Below, piece after piece: positions 1-5,992 of a DNA stretch of 8,043 nucleotides. Positions within the stretch are counted from its first letter, which is position 1. Each line of letters begins with the position of its first letter. The stretch lies in assembly GCA_964580655.1 (NCBI GenBank), contig CAZOMR010000156.1:1-8043 (forward strand). Direction: 5' to 3'. The notes under the pieces were generated by a model, which made no database searches, was not told the origin of the DNA, and was given only the letters and a program-made list of their open reading frames with translations. Source of the stretch: CAZOMR01 sp964580655. GTDB lineage: Bacteria; RBG-13-61-14; CAZOMR01. The position numbers were made by a program, and so were the translations under genes.

Positions 1-53
1 AAAGATCCCTCATCACCTCAAATAATAACATATCTAAAAACCCGGTTCAATCA

Positions 54-478
54 GTCCCGCTAACAGGACATTCCCCAAAATTTTGAGTTCCCAATAGGAT
101 TGTCTGAGGAGAGAGAAGATCAGTGCGGTCCCGAGGGGTATTAAGAATTGGCGGCAATCCAGAGCGAGGGAAGCGAACGAGTGGTGAATAACGAAAAATC
201 AACGACCAGAGTAATTGTCAAAAAGCACATGGCCAGGCATTTTGTCAAGGTTCGCAGACCACCCTCGGTGGCGCCCGCAGGGCGGCCTTGACAAAATGAC
301 GCCATGTGCAAAATAAGAATCCCTCGTCTTTGGTCGTTGATTTTTCATGACCCTTTATGGATCGCTCGCCAGCACAAGTTTTTCGGCTCTTCCACTTGTT
401 GAAATCAAAAAATCCTTGCACCCATTTGATTTACAGAAGAATCAGGGTGATTTTCGGGGAATGTCCTGGTCCCGCTAA
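54..478. repeat. Outer repeat frame of a possible non-autonomous element
   Basis: Two kinds of matching sequence frame the left intergenic region. A perfect 13-bp inverted repeat, caggacattcccc at 64-76 and ggggaatgtcctg at 456-468, continues inward as aaaat (77-81) against atttt (450-454), with one extra C at 455. Directly outside the left arm and directly after the right arm lies the same 10-mer, gtcccgctaa, at 54-63 and 469-478, in direct orientation. An inverted repeat bordered by a direct repeat resembles the ends of a mobile element with a target duplication, although 10 bp of exact duplication is only suggestive and the sequence between the ends codes for nothing convincing. The large palindrome at 193-346 sits inside this frame. 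I infer a MITE-like or decayed element; chance similarity or a family of dispersed intergenic repeats are the alternatives. Confidence 0.5.
193..346. repeat. Long imperfect palindrome with two apical mini-hairpins
   Basis: Three blocks on the left pair in order with three blocks on the right: gaaaaatcaacgacca (193-208) with 331-346, 16 of 16; gcacatggc (225-233) with 301-309, 9 of 9; and cattttgtcaagg (238-250) with 286-298, 13 of 13. Unpaired stretches separate the blocks (209-224 against 310-330, and 234-237 against 299-300). The apex, 251-285, holds two back-to-back 5-bp hairpins with 3-base loops: ccacc/ggtgg (259-263/267-271) and cgccc/gggcg (272-276/280-284). The predicted fold is a long stem topped by a T-shaped or three-way crown. 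This could be a palindromic dispersed repeat (REP/MITE class), a DNA cruciform, or a structured RNA if transcribed. There is no T-tract after the right arm, so it is a poor Rho-independent terminator. The pairing is directly visible; its function is unknown. Confidence 0.75.
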
Positions 479-487
479 GCGAAAACC

Positions 488-515
488 TGGACACACATGG
501 GAAAGTGATTATATT
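488..515 (+). promoter_or_regulatory. Possible sigma-70-type promoter for the small membrane protein gene
   Basis: A -35-like TGGACA (488-493) and a -10-like TATATT (510-515) are separated by 16 bases; each differs from consensus at one position. Transcription would start near 522, giving a very short leader that begins close to the ribosome binding site. The -35 box lies 10 bases beyond the right end of the repeat frame, so the element would abut the promoter without disrupting it. Judged by eye only. Confidence 0.4.
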
Positions 516-520
516 AATAG

Positions 521-525
521 AGGAG
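521..525 (+). promoter_or_regulatory. Ribosome binding site AGGAG
   Basis: AGGAG lies 12 bases before the ATG at 538 and is the best Shine-Dalgarno match in the left 550 bases. It decides in favour of the 70-codon frame starting at 538 over the overlapping frame starting at 357. Confidence 0.7.
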
Positions 526-537
526 AGGCGCTGAATC

Positions 538-750
538 ATGAAAAACCCGACCATCTCTACCGTGGCCAGTCTCCTGATACCCGGGGCAGGTCAGATTTAC
601 AACGGCACTATCCTGCGAGGAGTATTCTGGCTGATCGTGACACCGGGCATGTGGATAGGCACTGGCGGGACATTGGGCTGGGTCTGCCATATCATTGCGG
701 CATATACTGCTTATGGCCGCGCCAATGAGATCAATCAAGGCCCGGTATAA
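538..750 (+). CDS. Small two-helix membrane protein, TM2-like (PGxGQxYNG motif)
   Basis: A 70-residue protein. The N-terminal half carries SLLIPGAGQIYNG (about residues 11-23), the signature of many short bacterial inner-membrane proteins related to TM2-domain/DUF5683-like families. Two hydrophobic segments follow or include it: about residues 24-41 (ILRGVFWLIV and onward) and about 45-60 (TLGWVCHIIAAYTAYG). The tail is short and polar (RANEINQGPV). It has no signal peptide cleavage site or catalytic motif, so it is probably a simple hairpin in the cytoplasmic membrane. The family's biochemical role is unknown; such genes often stand alone, as here. An AGGAG ribosome binding site and a promoter-like sequence precede it, and the stop at 748-750 is followed by a GC-rich hairpin. 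It converges on the glycosyltransferase operon and is unlikely to be co-regulated with it. The reading frame is secure; the family name is a motif-based judgement. Confidence 0.8.
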   Translation: MKNPTISTVASLLIPGAGQIYNGTILRGVFWLIVTPGMWIGTGGTLGWVCHIIAAYTAYGRANEINQGPV

Positions 751-782
751 AAGACCCGGATAGAGCCGCGTTCCAATCCAAG

Positions 783-810
783 AAGGGGCCGCCTCTTTGG
801 GCGGCCCCTT
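783..810. terminator. GC-rich hairpin between convergent genes, probable bidirectional terminator
   Basis: An 11-bp perfect stem, aaggggccgcc (783-793) with ggcggcccctt (800-810), closes a 6-base loop, tctttg. It sits 32 bases past the stop of the small membrane protein gene and about 60 bases past the end of the oppositely oriented glycosyltransferase operon, where a shared terminator is expected. The bases after the stem are not T-rich on either strand, so intrinsic termination may be weak; it could also protect transcript 3' ends. Confidence 0.55.
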
Positions 811-870
811 GATGAAAAGGTTTGGCTATCTGGATAGACAACCATGTTTCCGCAAAGTTCCCGAAAATTT

Positions 871-2691
871 CTACTCTTTCAGCCCTTCCAGAGAAGCCCT
901 TGCCCAGGAATTTTCAGGCTCTATCTCCAGCACCTGGCTTAAATACCTTCGCGCTTTATCGGGATGCCCTGTTTCTATTGATATTTCAGCAAGATAGATA
1001 AGCGCAGTGATATTTTCCGGGTCTTTTTCTACTATTTTTTCAAAATGGATAATCGCCTTGCCAGGATGCCTTTTCTTGTAAAGGGCTATGCCCAGGTTCA
1101 GCCGGCCGGGGAGGTAATCCGGGTTGATTTTCACAGCTTTTTCAAAGGCTTGCACGGCCTGATCCATATCTCCGAGCTCCATTAATGCCTTGCCCAGGTT
1201 AATGAGGATGTGAATATTTTCCGGGTCATCCTTGAGCGCATCCTTGTATGCTGAATGTGCCTTGACCCAGTTATCCTGTCGGGCATAGGCATTGCCCAGG
1301 TTATAGAGTGCGCTTGCATAGCTCGGCTTGTGGAGGGGAATCTCGGTAAATGCGGTAAACGCGAAAAGGAGAATCAGGGGAATCAAGAGGGCGCGATATT
1401 CCCTGGCCCGGATTTTTTCCCAGCCCCAGGTGAGCGCATAGCCCGCGAACACGAGCAGAGGCCCGGCCACGAAAAGCCTGTATCTTCCGAGAACGAAAAA
1501 CAGGATGACCGTGGCGGAGTAGATAAAGATGTAAACTGCGAGGAGAATCCCCCTTCGGTCCCTCAGGCCAAGCAGTATTCCGAGAATTCCCAGCGGGGCA
1601 AGCACAGCGAAGTTGAGAAGAGGGAGCCTGAGAATGATCGAGAAGCGGGAGCGGTAAAGGTAATAGTTGAGATTATCCGGGACCTCCTCTTGATTGAAGA
1701 ATATAAGTGTCTTCCTCAAAAGCCTCTGTGCAAAAAGGCCGGGCTCATTCCGAATCTCCCTGAAAGCCTGGCCATACCAGTACCGGCTCAACTCCGAAGG
1801 CTTGAATTCCGCTCTACCGCTACGACGCTCGGCCTCGGCACGAAAATCCTTTTCCTCGAATTCCGGGTTGGCTCGAACAAAGTCCGGCGCTTTATACACT
1901 CCCCAATAATTTTTCCCATGATTCCCGATATAAAAATTCTGCCCTCCTTGCGAAGTGGTGAGTACCCAGTCCCGGCCTGCATGATAATTCCGGGCAAGGC
2001 AGATACCAAGCACAAGGAACACGCCTATTAACCAGATCAAGACCGGTCTCAGGCGGCTTGAGGGTGTTTCTCCGCGCCGGGCAATAAAGAGCCACAAACC
2101 GAAGAATGGTATCAGGGCAAGGACATTATCACGCACCAGGGCCGCAAGCCCGAGTGAAATACCAGCAAGCAGGGCAGGGGCAGGGCTGATTTTTTTCCTA
2201 CTGCAAAGAAGAATCAGCCAGATAGCCAGGTCAAGCAGGAGCAGACCCAGAAAAGTCTTGAGGATAAGGGCCTGGTAGAATATGAACATCTTGTACATGG
2301 CCGCCCCAAAGCCCGCGATGATCCCGACTCGCTTATCAAAACTCTCTTTTCCAATCGCGTAGATGATAAGGCAGTCCAGCGCGCCCAGGACAGACTGCAA
2401 GATGTAGACCAGAATAAGGTTCCGGTCGAACCCGGTATATAACACGGCCAGGAAGTAGGGGTAAAGCGGGGACTGGTAGAATACATCCTTCCCCATCCAG
2501 TTCCCTGCCGCGATGTCCCTGGCCCAATTGTCATAGGCTTTGAGGTCAATGATAAGCTCCGTGAAGAACGGGTTGTCAGAGATGTCCCAGATATAAAGTA
2601 CCCGGAGAATCAGCGCGATTAAAAACATGGCGATCAGCGCTATCCATGGGCATGCGTTTCGCTTCGCTTGCTCTGATCCGGTCCGGGTCAA
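871..2691 (-). CDS. GT-C membrane glycosyltransferase (PMT_2/GT39-like) with C-terminal TPR repeats
   Basis: A 606-residue protein in two parts. Residues about 15-450 form a polytopic membrane core of the GT-C fold: a first helix at about 17-35, an outer loop with acidic residues (IIDLKAYDNWA, 47-57; D49 is a candidate catalytic Asp), FYQSPLYPYFLA (71-82), which resembles the P-x-Y-P region of PMT_2/ArnT-like enzymes, then about ten further hydrophobic segments and a hydrophilic loop at about 240-345. Residues about 457-593 are four TPR repeats, with typical NLGNAYARQ, NLGKALMELGD and NLGIALYKK helices and an 'xxDPEN' or 'INPDY' turn after each. The core should use a polyprenyl-phosphate sugar donor outside the inner membrane; the TPRs probably bind a partner or acceptor. 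The start is a TTG overlapping the upstream gene's stop (TTGA), with AGGGG 7 bases upstream, indicating translational coupling. The alternative Met22 would cut into the first helix. Fold assignment is fairly secure; substrate is unknown. Confidence 0.8.
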   Translation of the reverse strand: MTRTGSEQAKRNACPWIALIAMFLIALILRVLYIWDISDNPFFTELIIDLKAYDNWARDIAAGNWMGKDVFYQSPLYPYFLAVLYTGFDRNLILVYILQSVLGALDCLIIYAIGKESFDKRVGIIAGFGAAMYKMFIFYQALILKTFLGLLLLDLAIWLILLCSRKKISPAPALLAGISLGLAALVRDNVLALIPFFGLWLFIARRGETPSSRLRPVLIWLIGVFLVLGICLARNYHAGRDWVLTTSQGGQNFYIGNHGKNYWGVYKAPDFVRANPEFEEKDFRAEAERRSGRAEFKPSELSRYWYGQAFREIRNEPGLFAQRLLRKTLIFFNQEEVPDNLNYYLYRSRFSIILRLPLLNFAVLAPLGILGILLGLRDRRGILLAVYIFIYSATVILFFVLGRYRLFVAGPLLVFAGYALTWGWEKIRAREYRALLIPLILLFAFTAFTEIPLHKPSYASALYNLGNAYARQDNWVKAHSAYKDALKDDPENIHILINLGKALMELGDMDQAVQAFEKAVKINPDYLPGRLNLGIALYKKRHPGKAIIHFEKIVEKDPENITALIYLAEISIETGHPDKARRYLSQVLEIEPENSWARASLEGLKE

Positions 2692-4439
2692 GGCTTTGCC
2701 CCTTGCAGGTTCATCAATTCCGGGTTTTTGAAAATGAAGATTGAATATCCTATCCGGGAGATGGGGTCTTGCCCAAGGTATGGCTCAAGGAATTCAGGTT
2801 TTATTACACCAGGGGGGTCGTGATAGGTCAGGGGATAGCGGAAGCCTGAAAGCAGGTTGGCGCTGATTGCTGTGTATTCATGGACCGGAGGCTTCGCTGG
2901 GAGGTCGTAGTCAATCCCGTATAGTGCAGGGTCAACATGCCCGAAATATGCAAGATGGATTCTGCCAATCCCTTTTCTCTTCATATATTTTGCCAGGCCG
3001 GGAAGGTCCTGGCCCCAATCAATGTTTGAGTCCAGAAGAATCTTGTGCCCGTTTCTCGGACCAAGGCAGAGTTCATTGAAATAGGCAAGGTAGTCCGGAT
3101 AGATGAAAAAGCTGGAGGCTAAAAGCCATAACCCCAGCAGTGCAAGCAAAGACTTGAACCATATTCGCCCGAAAAGCGGAATCACGGCCAGCCTTCCAAT
3201 AAGCACGAAAGCAAAGGGAAAAAGGGGAACCAGATACCGTATCCCTATCTGCAGGCTTGAGCCTGCGGAAAAAAAAGCAAAGATGCCCAGCATGATCAAA
3301 ACAAGACCAGCCTCCTCCGGCCTCACAGACCATCTGCCCCTTGATCCGGGATCCCGTCCTCCAGACCCTTCGGGGATTCTTCGACCTGAAAAGAGCGCGA
3401 TCAAAAACCCTATCTGCAATGAAAGTGGCACCTTGAATATGAGGGCAACCAGGAAATAATACCACCTCCGACCGCGATACCACTGGCCGAGAAGGTAGTT
3501 TGAGAATTCTCCCTTCTCCGAATCCAGAACCTGCGCGTCCAGGCCTTGCAGATAGAATTCAGGCAGGGGTGCCGGAAGGCCTGCGAAGACATCTTGAATC
3601 TTTTGCATCTTTGCACTGTAAAAGGTGTAACTCGATGTCGGCTGGAAAAGCCCCTTGAAGCCGTATCCTGCGCATGTGACGAGCCAGGCGATGAGTAAGA
3701 TGATCACGAGGTATCCAAAATAACCCGGCCATGATTTCGATATGACCCTTTTATCGGGTTCGAGCCAGCGAGGCCAGAGGCCCGCGACAAGTGTGAAGAC
3801 CACGAAGAATGGTATCCATAAGAGCGCGGTGAATTTTGTTAGCTGGGCCAAGCCGAGACAAAGTCCTGCAAGCAAGGCCCAGAGGGGACCCGGGTGTCGC
3901 AGGAATCTAAACAGCGCGAATGTGGCCGCGAAGAGAAACAGGCTCGAACCCGCATCAACAGTGGCGAGCCTTGCGTGCGCGAGAATATTCGGACTCAGGC
4001 AAAAGCAAAACAGGCTCAAAAGACCTGCACCTTTTCCGTAAAGGCTCCGTGAGAAGAGATATACGAGAAGACCGAGCAAAGCTGAAAGCAGGATAACAGG
4101 CAAGCGCCCGATGAAAATGAGAGTTTTGTATCGGGACCAGTTAGCCCTCATGAAGCGTGTCCCGTAGTCCCACGGGCTCCAGGCATCTTTTCGCAAGCCG
4201 ATCTGATCACGCTTCGCAGACGGATGAGCAATAAGCAAAGGCGCACTCGCTATCATCTTCACAAGCGGCGGATTCTTGGCATAAAGAGAAAAATCCCGCG
4301 TGAGCCAGTAATAATACCCGGCAGGAAGATGAGCAAATTCATCAACCGTAGCGCTCTTGTGACGGATGCTCAAGATAGCGGCTCCTGCAAAAAAAACAAT
4401 CAATATCAACACAAGAGGCCTGTCCAGTCCTGGCTTCAT
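2688..4439 (-). CDS. GT-C membrane glycosyltransferase (PMT_2/GT39-like)
   Basis: A 583-residue integral membrane protein. After a first helix (about 8-25) comes the acidic pair of the first outer loop, TVDEFAH (31-37; D33 and E34), expected to carry the catalytic carboxylate in GT-C/PMT-type enzymes, then YAKNPPLVKMIASAPLL (53-69), typical of ArnT/PMT_2 proteins. HARLATVDAG (155-164) is the second conserved block, RYLVPLFPF (401-409) lies near the last helices, and SNIDWGQDLPGLAKYM (471-486) opens a C-terminal soluble domain. About ten to twelve membrane segments lie between. It should transfer a sugar from a lipid-phosphate carrier on the periplasmic face; acceptor unknown. An in-frame TGA lies two codons before the ATG, so 4439 is the earliest ATG. 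GGAG is directly adjacent to it, unusually close; a GTG at codon 10 is an alternative. It is first in the operon and overlaps the next gene by 4 bases. Confidence 0.85.
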   Translation of the reverse strand: MKPGLDRPLVLILIVFFAGAAILSIRHKSATVDEFAHLPAGYYYWLTRDFSLYAKNPPLVKMIASAPLLIAHPSAKRDQIGLRKDAWSPWDYGTRFMRANWSRYKTLIFIGRLPVILLSALLGLLVYLFSRSLYGKGAGLLSLFCFCLSPNILAHARLATVDAGSSLFLFAATFALFRFLRHPGPLWALLAGLCLGLAQLTKFTALLWIPFFVVFTLVAGLWPRWLEPDKRVISKSWPGYFGYLVIILLIAWLVTCAGYGFKGLFQPTSSYTFYSAKMQKIQDVFAGLPAPLPEFYLQGLDAQVLDSEKGEFSNYLLGQWYRGRRWYYFLVALIFKVPLSLQIGFLIALFSGRRIPEGSGGRDPGSRGRWSVRPEEAGLVLIMLGIFAFFSAGSSLQIGIRYLVPLFPFAFVLIGRLAVIPLFGRIWFKSLLALLGLWLLASSFFIYPDYLAYFNELCLGPRNGHKILLDSNIDWGQDLPGLAKYMKRKGIGRIHLAYFGHVDPALYGIDYDLPAKPPVHEYTAISANLLSGFRYPLTYHDPPGVIKPEFLEPYLGQDPISRIGYSIFIFKNPELMNLQGAKP

Positions 4440-4531
4440 CTCCGCTCATATTCTATCAGCTTTTACCGCATGGTTAGAAAACTTTTTGCTTAAAAGAAAA
4501 AATTGTGCTAGTTTCACAACAAGAGTTTCTC
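4440..4531. promoter_or_regulatory. Divergent intergenic promoter region
   Basis: This 92-base, A/T-richer gap separates the glycosyltransferase operon (leftward) from the AAA+/VWA operon (rightward), so both promoters must lie here or overlap the first codons. Rightward, TTGCTT (4486-4491) followed 17 bases later by TAGTTT (4509-4514) is a weak sigma-70-like pair, which would start transcription near 4521. Leftward, TAGAAT just upstream of the glycosyltransferase ATG resembles a -10 box but has no good -35 box. No clear operator palindrome was seen. Confidence 0.35.
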
Positions 4532-5992
4532 ATGGAAAAACCATCCACTGTAAGGGAACTTCGTGAATCGGGCTGGCGGTATCGGAGTGTAAAGGAGGAG
4601 TTGGCCGCAAACCTTCTACACCGCCTTGCCGCGGGCGAGGTGATCTTTCCGGGGATCATAGGGTATGAGGATACCGTGATCCCGGACATTGAGAATGCCA
4701 TTCTTTCCGGGCATGACCTCATCATTCTGGGCGAGCGGGGCCAGGCCAAGTCCCGGCTGATCCGGAACATGGTAGACCTGCTGGATGAATACATCCCGGT
4801 CATAGAGGGATGTGAGATAAATGACAATCCTTTCAATCCGGTCTGTCGGTCCTGCCGTCTCCGGGCCATAGAACTGGGGGATCGGATTCCTGTTACATGG
4901 CTCCACAGGGAAGAAAGATACGGCGAAAAACTGGCAACACCTGATGCCTCCATCGCGGACATCTTCGGAGAGATGGACCCGATCAAGGTGGCAGAGGGGA
5001 AATATCTATCCGACGAAAGAGTTATCCACTTCGGAATTCTTCCCCGGTCCAACCGGGGCATCTTCGCAATAAACGAACTGCCTGACCTTGCGGAAAAGGT
5101 TCAGGTCGGACTATTCAACATCCTGGAGGAGCGCGATGTCCAGATCAAGGGCTTCAAGATACGGCTACCACTGGACATCTATATCGTGGCAACAGCCAAC
5201 CCCGAGGACTACACCCATCGGGGCCGTATCATCACGCCGCTCAAGGATCGCTACTCATCCCATGTCCGAACCCACTACCCGGATAAGAGGGATGGCGAGG
5301 TCGCCATCGTGGATCAGGAGCACCACATCCATCTTGCGCCGAAGGAAAAGCTCTCAGTGCCCCTTTACATGAAAGAGATTATAGCCGGCATCACCTTTGA
5401 GGCGCGCAAATCTCCGGAGATCAATCAGACATCAGGGGTCAGCGTCCGGATGAGCATCTCCAATTATGAAAACCTGGTTGCAAACGCGAGAAAGCGCGCG
5501 CTACGGCTCCACGAGAATGAGATAGTTCCCAGGATAAGCGACCTTGCCGCGGTCTATGCCTCGTCCAGGGGCAGGATCGAACTCGAATACACAGGCGAGG
5601 AGCGCACAGAGGTCGAGCTGATCGAGATTTTGATCCAGCGCGCTCTCAAGAACATCTTTGACCGCTACTTCCGCGTCTCAGAACTCGGCCCGCTTATAGA
5701 CGCGTTTGAAAAGGGCGCGGTAATGGAGGTCTCCGCGGACATGCCCTCCATAGAATACCTTGGCCTTTACGAGCACCTTCCCGTGCTCAATGACATGGTC
5801 TCTCGCCTCAAGATTGAAAAAACCCCTGCCTACCTCGCGAGCGCGGCAGAGTTCATCCTTGAAGGCCTTCATCTGAATCGCAAACTCAACAAGAAGGCCA
5901 AAGCCCGCGGAGCACTCTACCAGGGCGGAATGAATTCCCCCATGTCCCGTCGCGGTCCCACCCGCTCCGGCGATGAAACGATATATCTATAG
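4532..5992 (+). CDS. MoxR/chelatase-like AAA+ ATPase
   Basis: A 486-residue ATPase. Walker A is GERGQAKS (67-74, with K73), in the GxxGQAKS form seen in chelatase-like AAA+ proteins. The Walker B region reads RGIFAINELPD, so the usual Asp-Glu is Asn181-Glu182; sensor 1 is ATANPEDY (N223), and TPLKDR with R240 and R246 offers arginine finger candidates. The segment EINDNPFNPVCRSCR contains C105 and C108, with C94 just before; these are the protein's only cysteines and could bind metal. An insertion, ERYGEKLATPDASIADIFGEMDP, resembles the pre-Walker B loops of magnesium chelatase I subunits. It should form a cytoplasmic hexamer working with the VWA protein encoded next, with which it overlaps by 20 bases. 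ATG 4532 is chosen because the EKPSTVRELRESG start fits relatives and AAGAG lies upstream; GTG 4505 in the same frame would add 9 residues and has no ribosome binding site. Family is secure, client unknown. Confidence 0.85.
   Translation: MEKPSTVRELRESGWRYRSVKEELAANLLHRLAAGEVIFPGIIGYEDTVIPDIENAILSGHDLIILGERGQAKSRLIRNMVDLLDEYIPVIEGCEINDNPFNPVCRSCRLRAIELGDRIPVTWLHREERYGEKLATPDASIADIFGEMDPIKVAEGKYLSDERVIHFGILPRSNRGIFAINELPDLAEKVQVGLFNILEERDVQIKGFKIRLPLDIYIVATANPEDYTHRGRIITPLKDRYSSHVRTHYPDKRDGEVAIVDQEHHIHLAPKEKLSVPLYMKEIIAGITFEARKSPEINQTSGVSVRMSISNYENLVANARKRALRLHENEIVPRISDLAAVYASSRGRIELEYTGEERTEVELIEILIQRALKNIFDRYFRVSELGPLIDAFEKGAVMEVSADMPSIEYLGLYEHLPVLNDMVSRLKIEKTPAYLASAAEFILEGLHLNRKLNKKAKARGALYQGGMNSPMSRRGPTRSGDETIYL

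Larger units (their letters stand above)
1..537. other. Intergenic region without a convincing gene
   Basis: I see no supported coding sequence here. An open frame beginning at 357 runs through the small gene at 538-750 in another frame and has no ribosome binding site or family resemblance. No tRNA, rRNA or CRISPR repeats are visible. The region is filled by the nested repeat structures annotated at 54-478 and 193-346. The last 60 bases supply promoter and ribosome binding signals for the gene at 538. Confidence 0.6.

Noticed and set aside
193..346. The palindrome as a CRISPR array, tRNA or Rho-independent terminator
   Set aside because: There are only two arms in inverted orientation, no repeated units with spacers, no tRNA-like arms or anticodon loop, and no T-tract after the stem.
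357..728. 123-codon open frame on the + strand crossing the palindrome edge and the small membrane protein gene
   Set aside because: It has no ribosome binding site, its product looks like random composition, and it overlaps the better supported gene at 538-750 in another frame.
1255..2031. 258-codon open frame on the + strand inside the TPR glycosyltransferase gene
   Set aside because: It lies wholly antisense to a strongly supported membrane protein gene and its product is charged, low-complexity sequence typical of an antisense shadow.
871..4439. Glycosyltransferases plus AAA+/VWA genes as a single defence or secretion island
   Set aside because: The two operons are divergent and share only an intergenic region; no nuclease, sensor, toxin or secretion motifs are present.
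4505..4531. GTG start for the AAA+ ATPase giving 9 extra residues
   Set aside because: There is no Shine-Dalgarno sequence before it, and the possible promoter would start transcription downstream of it; ATG 4532 fits the family's usual N-terminus better. It cannot be excluded.
4474..5061. 195-codon minus-strand frame opposite the start of the AAA+ gene
   Set aside because: Its Ser/Arg-rich product is an antisense shadow of the ATPase, which has clear Walker and sensor motifs on the + strand.
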